Part shown: piece by piece, positions 22,614 through 34,862 of the stretch | Layout of the letters: the number at the start of each line of letters is the position of its first letter | Numbering within the stretch: the first letter of the stretch is position 1 | Origin: Ixodes scapularis | Taxonomy: Eukaryota > Arthropoda > Arachnida > Ixodida > Ixodidae | Reading direction: 5' to 3' | Length of the DNA: 64,000 nt | Assembly (NCBI RefSeq): GCF_016920785.2 | Contig: NW_024609836.1 | Location: forward strand, 66,381,596 to 66,445,595 | Notes under the pieces: generated by a model | Seen by the model: only the letters and a program-made list of their open reading frames with translations | What the model was told of the DNA's origin: nothing | The model's database searches: none | Made by a program: the position numbers and the translations under genes

Positions 22614-23897
22614 CTGTAGGTAGGAAAAAGAACGGCCTTGGCGACATAAGACCCTCCCCAAAACTATTTTCTGAAATATCTGGAGCGCCTGCTTCGCCGC
22701 AAAGCACTTGAGAGAAGCAATAGTCTATAACTTGACATGTCTATAACTAGACATGAAAAAATATATCTGTGCCGTGGCTTTAAGAATGGTGAAATACCAT
22801 GCCCAGTGTCGCAAATGATAATCTTTTTAGGTCTAAACATACTTTAAGCTAGCGATGGCATTCGCCCTGATTCTTCCGCATATTCCAGTGATTATATCTC
22901 AGGTAATGATTATAATGCGATAATGCGATTATATGCAAAGGTACAAGGGACCTTGACATTAGTGACGCTAATAATACGTGAAGAAGGAGAACAAGGGGGC
23001 CAAAGGACGAACACAAATCTCCAAACACAGCTATGTGACTTGTGGCGAATTGTTTTGGTCGCTCACCAGTCACCTAGCTGTGTTTGCTGATTTATGTCTG
23101 TCCTTCTCCCCCTTCTTCTCCTTCTCCAGGGATTATTAGCGTTACCTCCTCTCAGGTCCTCTCAGCGGCATTCACACGAGGGACAATTTCCGGGGATTTC
23201 TTCCCAACATGCGCCTTACAAGACGATAATGTCAAGTTTTTGCGGTGCGGCGCCATGGCGTCAGACGGGGCTGAAGGAGGTGCTCATGCTCACGCGGCGA
23301 AAACAATCCTGGTTTGGTGTCGGGTCAGTTTCTTATAAACAAAATATTCATATGTAGAGCTCGCTACATTCCGTTTCGGAGGGGTCAAGTGTGGAATCCA
23401 CTAAACTTGTCTGCAAACATCCCCCCCCCCCCCCCCCCCCCAGCGCGCCTCGTCGGCATTAACAATGATTAGAAGATTGCACCCGCTGTCTACGCAATGC
23501 ACATCCCTTCACGGATTTCTCCCCCGAGGCATTAGGCATGGTGAAATACCATGCTTAGTGTCGAAACTTACACTAAGCGCTTCACTGGAGAATAGACGCT
23601 CCAGACGTTTTCGTGTGTATCGCAGCCCCACTACCTCAGCATACGCAGTTGATGGGACTTGTAAAAATCCGCTCCTCCTTATCACTATATCTTGCAATTT
23701 TCTTTCAAACCCAGATATGATTCTCTACTAAAATCAAAACAAATGAGTCAATTTGGCCGCTCTGCCATCGAAGTGTGCGCTGACAGCAGATGCTTATCTA
23801 ATATATTACCAATGTAACCACCTGTGATAGAATTACGTTATTATTTCTTTTTTTCTTCAAACATCAGATTCAATTGAGACAACGGCTGACGCCTTTA

Positions 23898-23931
<34 letters not shown>

Positions 23932-23974
23932 TCCAATGTGCGTTGTAAGAACAGAAACCAGATATCGACAACTA
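22614..23974. other. Intron of copy B gene
   Basis: It corresponds to 37,134-38,500 in copy C. It holds a poly-C run (about 23,420-23,441), a TA microsatellite (23,899-23,930), and twice the motif GGTGAAATACCATGC (about 22,787 and 23,541) followed by similar sequence, a short internal duplication. Positions equivalent to the plus-strand candidate exons of copy C carry stops here. The 204 bp array exon and its SINE are not visible. Confidence 0.55.
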
Positions 23975-24412
23975 CAGGGTGTCGCAAAGAAGTTTGCAGG
24001 GTTTTCTTTACCGCAAAAATAAACTAGGCGTCGCTGAACGCTCATTCTCCGCCCAAAGGTAGCGCTAGAGGTCACAACCAGATGCCAAAGTTTCAGCCCG
24101 ATTCAATAACTTAGTCTAAAGTTATAAGTGCTTTTCTGAAAATTTCGATGAAAAAATGGCGCCTACGGAGGTTTCGAATACGTGGGGCTCATGGCACCAG
24201 AAACCGAAAACGGGCAAAAATGGGCTTTATTTTCCCTATGGAATTTTCAGAAAATCGCTTATAACTTTTGAATAAGCTATCGAATCAGGCTGAAACTTTG
24301 GCATGTGGTTGTGACCTCTAGCGCTACTTTTGGGCTGAGAACGAGCGTTCGGCGATACCTAGTTTATTTTTGTGGCACAAAAAATCGTGTAATTTTTTTT
24401 TGTGACACCTTG
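23975..24412. mobile_element. Mariner-like MITE with TA target duplication
   Basis: A 438 bp element with inverted repeats of about 170 bp (tips CAGGGTGTC and GACACCTTG), flanked by TA on both sides (23,973-23,974 and 24,413-24,414). Copies A and C have a single TA at this site (GACAACTATATTAGATG), a clean empty site. There is no coding capacity. TA target choice indicates the Tc1/mariner superfamily. Confidence 0.85.
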
Positions 24413-24542
24413 TATATTAGATATCTATAGAAAACATATTCTGCATTTAATTTTTTTTTCTCCATAAAGCAGAAGGTAACTCATACTCATTTAAATATCT
24501 CATACCAAAAGAAATGCCTGGAGGTAAAAGATATATATGTAC

Positions 24543-24632
24543 CTGATTTCGGAAGATCCTCAGTTTAAACCAGGTTGAAACAAAGTAATGTCAGGAAAGT
24601 CACAAGGAATGTCATTGCTGTTCACAACTTTG
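24543..24632 (-). pseudogene. Copy B signal-peptide exon with nonsense codon
   Basis: The homologue of the copy A and C exon: ATG at 24,613-24,615, then MTFLVTFLTLLCFNLV and a TAA at 24,565-24,567 where A and C have TTG. The GTACAT donor and TTGTTACAG acceptor are kept. The stop falls inside the signal peptide, before any mature sequence. Confidence 0.7.
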
Positions 24633-24759
24633 CTGTAACAAATAGCATGAAAGTCGCATATTTTACACTCATTCCTCACGATCCTTGTTCGAAGTTGCAC
24701 ATCAAGCGTTCATAATAATGCTGTATTTTTTAACGAAAAAATTAGCCCTCTTCAGTATT

Positions 24760-25656
24760 TTACCGGCTGTCTCAAGTGACCGCCCGGCTCTTTAAACCGA
24801 CCGCGAAATTTCTTAACCTATCGTGCTACGATTTTATGCAGCGTTGCCCACAGATGGTGCATTTTTTGTTAAACTTTCAAAGAGCAAGCTTACCTGACGA
24901 AAAAGTAAAGAAAGACAAAGGCTTAGCTCTTATGCATACTCAGCAAAGCCACTGGTCTCCAAACAATACGGCGCCGTTTACCACGGGAGACAAAAGATGG
25001 CGCAATCGGTCGCGTCGCCAGCTGCCGCCAACGAACGAGCATCCGCCGAGAGCCGGCGTCTTTAACAGACAATCTTTTCTACTCAAAAGCGGCGCGAGCT
25101 TTTTTCATATCAGTTGCCAAAGCATTATTCTATCATCCTTACTATTAAAACACAATGAATTGACACATAATCGATTGAAAAATGTGTTTGTCGGGTTCTT
25201 TAACTGTTTTTTGTTTTTGTTTTTTCGTGGTACTTACGTTGTCTGCTTTGCAGTTCCTTGTGGTTACCGCGACTGTTTTTGTTTCTGCGACTGTTGCCAC
25301 CTGCGGAACGCGCGCCGCTTTTGAGTCGAAAGGATCGTCTGCTAAAGACGCCGGATCTCGGCGCGTATGCTCGTTCGTTGGCGGCAGTTAGCGTCGCGAC
25401 CGCTTGTGCTATCTCTTGTCTCCTCTGCGAAACGGCGCCGTATAGTTTGAACACCGGTGGCCTCGCTGCGTTTCCATAGGAGCTAAGCCTTTTTCTTTCT
25501 TTACTTTTTTCTGAGGTAAGTTTGCTCTTCACAAATTTTACGAAAAAAATGCGCTATCTATGGCTAACGCTGCACAAACTCGTAGCGCGATAGGTTAAGA
25601 AACCGAATTTTTCTGTCGATTTAAAGAGCCTGGCCGCTACTTGGGACCCTCGGTAG
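24760..25656. mobile_element. Foldback/long-TIR element, copy B
   Basis: Orthologous insertion to 8,209-9,101 and 38,859-39,730. The same long inverted arms give overlapping spurious ORFs on both strands (for example the 182-codon frame from 24,776), none with protein-like features. Confidence 0.75.
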
Positions 25657-26788
25657 TATATTCAATGAAGATGCAGATAAATTAATATTTGTTTGTCCTT
25701 GTTCTTTGACTCGGACGTTTCAAAATAAGTATCAAACTGGCGATGTGGGCGACTTGGTTCATAGTCACAAAAGGGGGTAAACACCGGCCATAGAAGGAAT
25801 CAATTAAGAAGTTTATTAGACAAAAAAAAAAAGTCAAAGAGGAAGGAGAAAATGTTTGGCGAAGCTAACTGATGAGGCTCCTGTCCCCTTAAAAGCGTTA
25901 CAGCAGTCGTAGGAGCAATAATGAAATTATACATAGATCAAAATATACACATATATACATCATGCACCTGAATATACTAGAAAGAAGACATACAATACGG
26001 AACTAAATATTATACGAGCGGACACTCAACTAAACATGTAAACATGAATGAATGCTTAGTTGAGTCAGCGCTTGCCTTCTTTTGTTCTCTATTCTTTCTC
26101 TCTGTTTTTGTGTGCTGATAACTTTTTTTTAATATCAATAATTGTTTTCAATTTACAAATGAAATATTCGCATGCCTGTAAAATGTACACAGGTTGCATC
26201 CACTGAGTCCTGCGTAACATAAACACCGAATAGCAAATTTTTTACCAATATTCAGTATAATGCTGTACAATTGATTAATTTAACTTCTGGATAAGATCGA
26301 TTAAGATCGATTTTTTTTTTCACCGATGAATTAAATTTAAACCAACGAAATTAAAAGTACGAAGAAAACCGAGAGGTCGGGGATGTTTCTTACTGCTGTT
26401 TTCTTTAAAACCAATACTAAAAGCACTTTTGTGGGAGAATATCAACGAAACTAGTTGCTTCAGCTTCTGCACTGATTATATCTAAGCGTTTTTAGTTCGT
26501 AAGTACATAAGCGCACATACGAGTGAATACCCAGTCGAGAAGACACGTTGAGCCGTTTATCACATTGTAATAGAAATCAGCAGGCTTAAGAAGCGTGAAT
26601 TCACCCATTTTTCGTATATCATGCCTGAAAATAAACGACTTTACTAATCCATAGTATTACTTGAATAAATGAAGGCAATTAATCGGGAAAAAGCTTTTAA
26701 ACAATGACTGCCCTAGTTTAGTATAAATATCAAGACAAAATCATGTATGCTCATTGGAAGGATAAAACAGTCTAACGATATGCTTTAC
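25657..26788. other. Non-genic sequence shared by duplicates
   Basis: AT-rich sequence alignable to copy A 9,102-10,010 and copy C 39,731-40,867. Copies B and C share about 240 bp (near 26,470-26,700) that copy A lacks. No gene is seen. Confidence 0.5.
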
Positions 26789-26995
26789 CTGGATAGAAAT
26801 ATCCCTAGAGCATCCGCAGCTTTGAAGAGGTATGATCTGATGCGACCAACGTCGAGTGATGAAGCTATAGACAGCCCAGACATTATAAACGGGTTTCGCG
26901 CGCCGTAAATATTGCCATTTGCCACTACACAAACCGGGAGTGCCCTTGAAGCTATTTCCTGTCACCCGCCAATGACTGCTTACGTTTCTAAACAC
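26789..26995 (-). other. Candidate upstream exon of copy B gene
   Basis: Counterpart of 10,011-10,217: the same open frame ending in CGRDIS-like residues and TTTCTATCCAG, here with a GTAAAG donor. It may be a 5' UTR exon. Confidence 0.3.
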
Positions 26996-27306
26996 GCTAA
27001 TCTTCGTGCGTACACGTGTGTGCTCACCCTTTTCCTCCGTGTCGGCATCGAACCTTGGCTGCTTGGTGCATACGCCATAAGTAATCTAATGCCCTTCTGA
27101 ACATTGCCCGACGTGGTTGTAACCTACATGGCGTGCAACTCAGTCCTTCTGTGGTACTAAATGGGTGGTTGAGAGGTGGGTGTGTTCAGACAAGGACGGT
27201 CATGGTGGTGTCATGCCTATTTTTTGTTTTCAATAAATTTTGATATGAGGTAGCGAAAGCTGTCCGCACAACGGTACAGACCTTACTTTTGCGAGATACT
27301 TGCTTG

Positions 27307-28313
27307 CAGGGATGGGCGAAATACATGCAAATATATATCGAAATACAATTACAAAATACTTCGTCAAAAATGTATTTAATTACAAATCTAATTACACTTC
27401 CAAAAAAGCATTTAAGTACAAGATACAAATACAACCAAATGTATTTGGTCTCCTCCAAATACTTTTCCAAATACATTCCTCAAAATTTGCGTCAGCGACT
27501 TCAGGGCACCTGCAACGGGTTTCTGGGTATCTCATTTTAATTTTGCTCGCACACTTGGGAGTTAGTATGCGAGGCTCTAGTAACGCAATAGAAATATAAT
27601 CACAAAACAAATGTAATCGGCTTGGACGAAAATAGGTGAAAAAAGTACAGAGCTTCAAGCAGCTTTTTTTTTCGATTACATTTTGGTATTCACCAACAAA
27701 GAACCGAGACGACCAAGACGCACGCAGTACTAGCTAGAGAATTTTTTATTGTTGCAACTCGCACCAGCTACGAAAATCTGGACGACCCGCGCATTTAGAA
27801 TGTTCCAGGCAAAAATATGCATGGAAATCAGGCTGGAAAGCATTACAAGTTGTCACAGGCACTTGTGTAGCCAGTCTGCCTGTGAACATCGATTTCGTCA
27901 CTATTCTTGCCCTGGACTAGCACCGTAATCACAAGGTCACTAAACGCTTGTGCTTGATTGAGAGATAGTGAATTTGATGCAGAACGTAGTTTTCTTCCTG
28001 CTCTGGACAGTGCCTTTAAAATAAAGCCGGAGGAGAGAAAGAAAAAAGCCCCATGGCCGAATAAATGATGGAGACTATATCTTACAACCACATGCATAAA
28101 AACAAGAATTGTCGTGACAATAAATTTGAGGGATGTATTTTCGCCCACAAAATTGTATTTAATTACAATTGTATTTCAAATACCCACGTGTTAGTGTATA
28201 AATACACACGTCAAATACATTACCCAATTTGTAATTAAACACAAATCCAACATACACAAAGTATTTGAAATACGTATTTCAAATACTTGTATTTGAAATA
28301 CTGCCCATCCTTG
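27307..28313. mobile_element. Nonautonomous hAT element
   Basis: Terminal inverted repeats CAGGGATGGGC and GCCCATCCTTG, the signature of many hAT elements. They are flanked by 8 bp target duplications CTTGCTTG (27,299-27,306) and CTTCCTTG (28,314-28,321), which differ at one base. The subterminal regions are rich in ATTTGTAATTA/TATTTCAAATAC motifs in inverted orientation. No transposase is encoded. Confidence 0.8.
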
Positions 28314-28321
28314 CTTCCTTG

Positions 28322-30005
28322 TATTCGTGAGAAAAATTGCATTCGAGAGAAGGTTGAAAAAAACGATTTTTCCAAATGCGTGATGACGCAACTTTGAAGG
28401 TCGGAGGAATAAAGAATACAACTTTCTACACTGTCAAAAGTTTTACCTTTAATTCAAACATACTTTTTTCCCAGAATTAGTTAAAGTTGGCTTATATGAG
28501 CATATATTTCAAGCGAAACAAAATGCCAAACTTGGCTTCTAGAACAAATCTTACATAATAAGGAATTTTTCGGCCAATTTTTATGTCGCTTTAAATTTAT
28601 GTTCTAAAGCTGAGACTTTTTGTGCCTAGTGTTCCGTGGTTTGTGAACTTTTAACAAATTAGTTAGCGTCATGCTGTTGAAAGTTTTTTCTGGATTGCGC
28701 GCGAAAATTTCGTCAAAACCGAAAAGGTCACAATTTTGCGATTTTTGAGCGGCTATTAAAGCAAACATCATTCTCTATTTTCTTTCAATTTTGTCCGATG
28801 GGCCCTTGATGACCGGTAATTAGAAATCTGCAAAGACACGTTGCATTATTTTGTTTTAAAGCGATAAAACAAACATGTAACCAGGTCGTGGCCGCATCAA
28901 TTACAGCTGGGGCGTTTCTGTCTTAACGACTAGTGGTACACGAGCGACGCATGTCACAGTATCAGTCCCTGGTCATGTTGACGCCTAGGCGTCGTGAAGC
29001 ACTGTGAAAATAGTACACATCAACTTGGTTTCATTGCTTATATGGCTGCTATTGCAATGAAAACTGAACGTTGCGGCGCGTATACGATCCTTATTAGGGT
29101 GTTATGCTTGGCTGGTTAGATGTTCATTGTGCTACAATTCAACGTTAGTACTTTAATATTTGTACCTGACTGACAGAATAATTCGATTCGCATTTTTAAG
29201 CACCTCTCGAAAGCTTGCTGACAAAATAATTTAATTCATTTGTCTAGGCACCACTTAAACGAGCGACATTGCGGAAACTTCTGCTTCGACATATGGCGCG
29301 CATGGCTAGGGCAGAACGAAAACAGTGTATGTCTCGAAAAACAATGGCGAATGAGTGGAAATCAAGGTTGAGCTAGGGAAGATTTAAATAGCTTAAGCGG
29401 CTCAATCTCAGAGGCAACAGCCAAGTGTGCGCTCGGGCGCTACTCAAGTCGCTCCAGCATGATCTCCTGTGACGCCTCATCCGCGATCAGAAAAATCATG
29501 ATCTGTGACTGGGTTAAAGGGGGCAAGAGGGTTATCGATCTGGGAAAATATTTTTATAAAATTCCGAGAGAGCCTTAGAGTGCAAAAACCTGCAGGAGTT
29601 TACTTGCAATTAGAACGCTCTTTGTGAGAATCAGCCAGCGCAGCCATTAAGTGCTGTAAGCCGTCACACGCCCACAGGTTCGTGGTTCACTAAAAACAGA
29701 AAAGGGAGGAAGATCTGCTGACCAGACGACCGGCCTACACCACGGTGAGGCCTTGCCAATAAAGAAGACGTAACTTTTTAAACAACGGTTGTTTTATTAA
29801 AGCGATTGTTAAATTAGAAAGATAAATAATACAATGGAGTTCACAAGTATCGAAATGCGGCAATAAATAGTATTAGCAATTTACCTGCCGCTGCGCGGGC
29901 GGAAAAATACAAATTTACCTAGCAAATACACAGAAGAGATGCAATTGCTAGACAATTAAAATCAGAACACCTAAAATTCTGAATTACTATCAACCAGATT
30001 GCAAT
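28322..30005. other. Unrecognised sequence, no gene seen
   Basis: 1.7 kb with no ORF worth calling. AT-rich at 28,440-28,870, with mixed composition after. It may hold old transposon remnants but no terminal repeats were identified. Confidence 0.4.
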
Positions 30006-31885
30006 TCTGGCATCCAACGTGAAACCTACCTGTTTCCCCCATATTACCTTACCGGGCAGGTGGATTGTATTCATAAAGTGACTGAATAAAGGTGCAACAC
30101 TGCGGGTTTTGAGAGTTCAATTGTTTTCCAAAAACAGTGCGCAAGTAGAACAAACTACCTTCAATATTTGTCTCTGCTTTATCTAACGATGCCTTTTGTA
30201 CTGCTTTTGAAACGGTAGGGACATTCAATTGATACGATTGCGTAAAGGATAAATCCCAGCCAGAGGTTAACACAGCAGACTATAATTATCTTTATGCATA
30301 GGTGCTGCAGATCTTAGTGCACTCAGAGCGATAAGGTTTCGTGTATCGTTCATTTGTCTTAACTGTCACGAAGTGTGATTGAGTGCGTGGAGTGACGCAA
30401 AATCTGAAGGGTGTGGGTGTCGCAAGGAGTGTTGAAATACTTTTAAACTCGCGAGGTTTTAACAATTTCTTGAAGAAGCTTACCTGTTAATTTGCTCGCT
30501 TTCTTTTTCTTTTTTTGCTCGTATCACTTTTTTTTTTATCGCCCCCCCTTCGCTAAACGCCAAAATTCGCTGCGGGTACCGAATAGATAAATAACTATTA
30601 TAATACATATAATGCATGAAATGCTGTGAAACAGCCTGGTAGTAACATAACCTAGGGTTATCTAGGAGGTGTTGCTAGGAGCGGGAAGGGATGGGGAGAG
30701 AAAAATAAATAAAAGAGAGGAGGGGTGTGGCGGTGAGGGGATTGGTGTATCATGTGACGTATATTTTTTCGCTACGTTTAGCGGGAAAACTGATTTTCTG
30801 CATAGGTCACGTGACGTCAGGTCATGTGGAAACCATTAGGGCTGCGGTTCGACGCCACATTGACCAACTGCGTCCTCATCACGACCCAGCGGCAAAAAAA
30901 CCACTAGACATTGTTGTTGGTACACCACCGAGTCGAACACCGAGTTTTTCAATGTCGCCGAAACGAGCATCGCCCCAGCCTGCTACAGACCTCGAAGGGA
31001 GGGACCTATTGAACTGTTTCCGGAAGGCAAGAACAATGCGCCACCATATCTGTTGGCAACAAAACGTGATGACGTCTCAGAACAACCGCTATGGCGATCA
31101 ACAAGTTCAAGCTAAAGTTCCTAGATCAGAGCTTCCTACAAGTAGCTACATTCCCTTGAAGCGGAAACTGCGTGACGGTGCAGGTTTTAGGAAGCGAATG
31201 GCGACGCACAGCGGAAGACCGAACGACGCCATTTTGTTCCAGCGGTATGTGCTTTGCCATTAGTATTGGTTATCGTTACTTGCAAAAAAAGGTACCAAAG
31301 GAGTTTACGTCACACTCATGGGTCCAACCGGTAAATCTACGTCTCAACCCCAGTAAGAAAACGGGAAGGAAAATATTCTGGGGCTCCATCATAGAGGCTC
31401 AAAAGCTCCCTTGATCTTGCATCAAGAGGTTTCGTGGCAACCATGGTGCCGGGAGCTTCTACATACCCGAACGTCATAAATGATTTGAAAGCTCTGTGAT
31501 GCGAAACGTTCAAACTTTGGACACCTTTAATCGGCAATTTTTCATGATCAGTCTCTCATCTCCGTCTGAATTTTCCTAATAAGTCGAAGTGCTTGACCGC
31601 CCTGACCTTGGGCCGTCTTGCAGGTCCAGATGGCCGCGTTTAAACTCGTTGGCGCTACGACGTACTGTAGCATATGAAGGACATTCCCTTCATGCACATT
31701 TACCATTCTAGCTATTGTGATTTTTCTTCCGGACTTTCTTTGCACAAAATCTTTATTCCTGATGCATAATGCATCAGTAACAAATTGCAAGATGCAGAAT
31801 AGGGGATGGACTGGAAGGCTTGAAATTGCGACCATGTTTCGGCAGAGAGGTGAGCTATCGGAAGTTTTAAAGAGATCGCTCCCTA
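30006..31885. repeat. Segmental duplicate D2
   Basis: Collinear with D1 (18,618-21,180) minus the Penelope-like insertion. It begins inside the LINE 3' coding end (ASNVKPTCFPHITL-type reading), then the same LINE 3' UTR, the empty target site at 30,759-30,770, the gypsy tail and the unknown minus-strand frame. Confidence 0.8.
30801..31130 (+). pseudogene. Gypsy-type pol C-terminal fragment (D2)
   Basis: Reads VRRHIDQLRPHHDPAAKKP as in D1, but a one-base deletion after ATDLE shifts the frame, so the C-terminal tail is lost. Confidence 0.5.
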
Positions 31886-31901
31886 TTGGAAAAACGTACA
31901 A
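31548..31901 (-). pseudogene. Unrecognised protein fragment (D2)
   Basis: A 117-codon minus-strand frame including ARMVNVHEGNVLHMLQY and SLNAAIWTCKTAQGQG, ending KIQTEMRD. It is more complete than the D1 copy, which has a stop after HLLE. The family is not recognised. Confidence 0.4.
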
Positions 31902-32230
31902 GAAACAAACCTGCTGCTTGTACAGTTCTGACTTGACACCTACTTAATTTCTTGTTATTATGCATGCAGCTAGTTTGGTTTGGCGTTCTGCATAACTGTC
32001 TATACTGTCAGCCAGTCTGCTTGCCGATATGATTCGGTATGGCTGGTATGATTTTGCGTCCGATGACGTAGGCGACCGCCTTCTTTCCAACAAACGCTTA
32101 TACCACAGGACCACCGGTATAACCAAATCATACATGCAAAAAGACGACCGCCATCTTCCAACTAAAACGGCCATCGTTTACCACCGGTATAGTTACATAC
32201 ACCATACATGTCGGAAAAGAACATAAGCCG

Positions 32231-32300
32231 AGTTTACATGAATGCGACTTAGTCGCATTTAATTCAGTTGCCGCATTCAATATGCGGTCATGTAAACGGC
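32231..32300. repeat. Short palindromic element
   Basis: GTTTACATG at one end and CATGTAAAC at the other, with an inner palindrome ATGCGACTTAGTCGCAT. CATGTAAAC recurs at about 32,380. It resembles Harbinger-type MITE ends, and a SANT-like fragment lies downstream; the assignment is tentative. Confidence 0.4.
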
Positions 32301-32449
32301 ATAAAGTGCAAAGAAAGCGCATCGCGTTAAACTCGCTAGACAGAGGTGGATCGACACGGCGAGTGCGCATTCATTCAGCACATGTAAACGGAGGTCGCAT
32401 CGCATTTTGGAACGGGGAGGATTATCGGAAGGCGCTCTCTGCGGGAGCG

Positions 32450-33591
32450 AGTGAACAGCTGAGGACATGGCGGCGGCCAACCTCGTCGGCGGCGCGGAGA
32501 GCGGTCCCGCAATTTTTTTCTCGAGAACAAACCCAAGCGTTTATTGCGATCATAAGTAAGCGGAATATAGCCGAGCTGCTCGGTGAGGGCGGCCCCGTCC
32601 AAACCTTTGCGAAATGCGACTTGCGCGTCCGAAGGGGTCACAAAGGCTTCGGTGCAAGCACGAACGACACCGAGAGCCCCGAGCACTGTAGAGCACTACA
32701 TGGTAGCGCAGAACAAGCAGCTCCTACCTCGGTGCCGTTCCTGGCTGCGCAAGAGCCTCTCGGACTTGGGGTCCGGTTGGTCCGGTCGCGATCGGCGAGT
32801 TCTGGCGCGGCGAAACGTGGAGGCTTCCTCAAAGCGTGCGCACACAGGTCGCCTCTCGTTCAGAGTGAACCGGCGGCCCTGCCTGGAGTCCTAAACGCCT
32901 TTGTTTTGTTGCTTCTTCCGTCTCGTAACTTCTTCCACAGCACCGAAGACAGCGGGCACGATCTTTACGGTCACTGAATGCGTCGAAAAACCTCCACGTG
33001 CGATGCACCGGAAAAAGTGGTGCGGCTCTTGCCGGAACGGAAGTGCATATAACTTCGAGCTCTCAGTCAACGCGCACGGCAACAAACCGATGGTGACACC
33101 AAGCCGCGCATACCGCATCGCCGGTCGACAGCGGCAAACGGCCCGTTGCTCGTATCGTGGGCCGTGACTCGTACTCGGCCAACTCAGCGTCTTTTCGTGG
33201 CCCCTCGCGTCGTCGCAACCAGCCGCAAACCCACCAGCCCGCAACCCTAGCCGGCGTCGGAGAAAAGCGAAACCGAAACGTAAAGCCTCCGCCCAGCGGC
33301 TTCCGCTGCCCCGCCTTTTCCAACTTCCCGGCTTCCACGCTTCCGGTCATCGCGGAGATGGCGACGTAGCGGTTTTGGCGTCTCTGGATCGTTCTGCGTT
33401 TTACGGTAGAGATGTTTTACGGTCCGTTTCTACTGCGTCTCTGGCTCTCAACTCGACGGCGCCTCTCATAGTTCAACCAGGCGTGGTCAGCGCAGCGCGG
33501 CCGGCTTGACTCGTCCGATCGCCGGACCGCAGGCGACTTCCAAGTTTGGCTGTTAGGCCTAGGATCCGAAGGCGTCTGTCTCCGTGAAGCG
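32450..33591 (+). promoter_or_regulatory. CpG-rich block with first-exon-like donor
   Basis: About 1.1 kb with dense CG dinucleotides in an otherwise AT-rich window. Overlapping ORFs occur in all frames as expected from high GC. It ends in GTGAAGCG followed by GTAAGCG at 33,592, a strong donor, with no ATG-led long frame before it. It could be a CpG-rich promoter with a noncoding first exon of a plus-strand gene, but no downstream exon was recognised in the window. Confidence 0.35.
32507..32620 (+). pseudogene. Myb/SANT-like domain fragment
   Basis: The frame reads FFSREQTQAFIAIISKRN and then IAELLGEGG, similar to the first helix of Myb/SANT-like domains found in PIF/Harbinger accessory proteins. 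The rest of the domain is missing. The 231-codon ORF containing it is otherwise GC-rich noise. Confidence 0.35.
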
Positions 33592-34091
33592 GTAAGCGAA
33601 TCTCGTCCCGTTTTCGTTCTACTTTTAAATTACGTTAGGTGCGCTGCAGTGTAAGCATGCGTGCCGACACTGCCGAGTGTTCGTGACAGTTTTGAACTAG
33701 AATAATTGTGCTTCATTGGGGTTTGTCATTCACTGAAAATGTAAATCGAGCAACGAACGAAGAGCCATGCTTGAAAACGATGTATGTACGATGTTAACTT
33801 CTACCTGGGCAGCTTAAAAAAAAGTGAAGACTGGTTCCGGTTGGATGCGGGGCTGGTCCGAATGCAATGGTAAGCACTTCGAGCCCCTTTCTGAACGGCA
33901 TGTAAGCAATATAATGATCAACGAGACGAGCGACGGCGAGAAGCTTCGAGTGCCGGCGCCGAGCGACGAAGATTTCTCACTCTCGCTGCTTTCGCCCGCT
34001 CAGTTCTTGGGCTTCTAGAAAACGTCGCTCATCGCCTTGGTCGCTCGCACCAATCGCCTTCATAATGCGTGTCTCGTCGCGCGGCTGATTA
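33592..34091. other. Unrecognised sequence after the CpG block
   Basis: It follows the donor-like site. Only a short 64-codon ORF (33,824) without recognisable motifs is present. Confidence 0.35.
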
Positions 34092-34860
34092 CCGTGTTTA
34101 TTCGAATATAAGTCGACCTTTTTTTTTCGGAAATCGTGACCAGAGAATTTTGACCTACATTGGCGACCAAATTTTGCGACCCTACCAGAAGCATAGAGCT
34201 ATCGAGTCACCGAGCCGGCGTTGCCGTAGAGCCGCGCCGCTTCTTGTTTCAAAAAGCTTTTGGTGCACGAAAACAACCGAAATGGCCCGCCCGCGGTCGC
34301 CGGTGCCGCTATCGCGCGCATCTCTCGGGCATCGGGTTTCGCCATCGCGCCTCTAGCCACTAGCGTTCCCCTTGCTGGGCAACGGGGAAGGAGAGGAACG
34401 CGATGCGCCATGCACTTTGCCCTCCATCCTCGCAAACGCGCAAAAAAAAAAAGAAAAAAACAACGGAGGTTAACGCTCGGCTCACGTGTTGCTCATTGCG
34501 ACACAGCGGCATTGCTTGCGCCTTTGTAGTTTGTCTTTCGTCGCTTCGCACCTTCTTTCGTTTCTTGTCGTCATTTTACAACGGTGTCAGTGAAGTATTG
34601 TTGCGAATTTGCGAGGATGTATACCAAGCTGACGAAGCTTCGGACGACGATGACATGTCCAGAAGTTCTGACGGCGATTAAGTTTTTGGCATCGCCCCGT
34701 GATTTAGCTGAGAGTGATGTAAATAAAGGTTTGTTTCTTTTGCCCAAAGTTTTTCCTCTGTTCTTAAAAATAAAAAAAGGTCGACATATATTTAAAGTAT
34801 TTTTTTTTATTCTCGGTGGGTCCAACAAATAGGGTTCGACCTATTTTCGAGTAAATACGG
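34092..34860. mobile_element. TA-flanked DNA element (pogo/Tigger-like)
   Basis: The ends CCGTGTTTATTCGAATATAA and, inverted, CCGTATTTACTCGAAAATAG form TIRs of about 28 bp. TA flanks both sides (34,090-34,091 and 34,861-34,862). The interior encodes only a short acidic tail (DEASDDDDMSRSSDGD, stop at 34,679), reminiscent of pogo-type transposase C-termini. Nonautonomous, 769 bp. Confidence 0.7.
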
Positions 34861-34862
34861 TA

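Larger units (their letters stand above)
21713..27175. repeat. Segmental duplicate, copy B
   Basis: About 5.5 kb aligned end to end with copy C (36,232-41,255) and, apart from A's array region, with copy A. It contains the terminal exon, intron, signal-peptide exon, foldback element and upstream exon in the same order on the minus strand. It carries a private TA-flanked MITE (23,975-24,412). Confidence 0.85.

Noticed and set aside
22849..23357. ORFs in the copy B intron, with homologues in C
   Set aside because: Frames differ between B and C with several length changes, so they are not under coding constraint.
32282..32977. 231-codon ORF as a gene
   Set aside because: It spans a palindromic MITE, a SANT-like scrap and CpG-rich sequence where all frames are open. 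Only the SANT-like scrap looks protein-derived.
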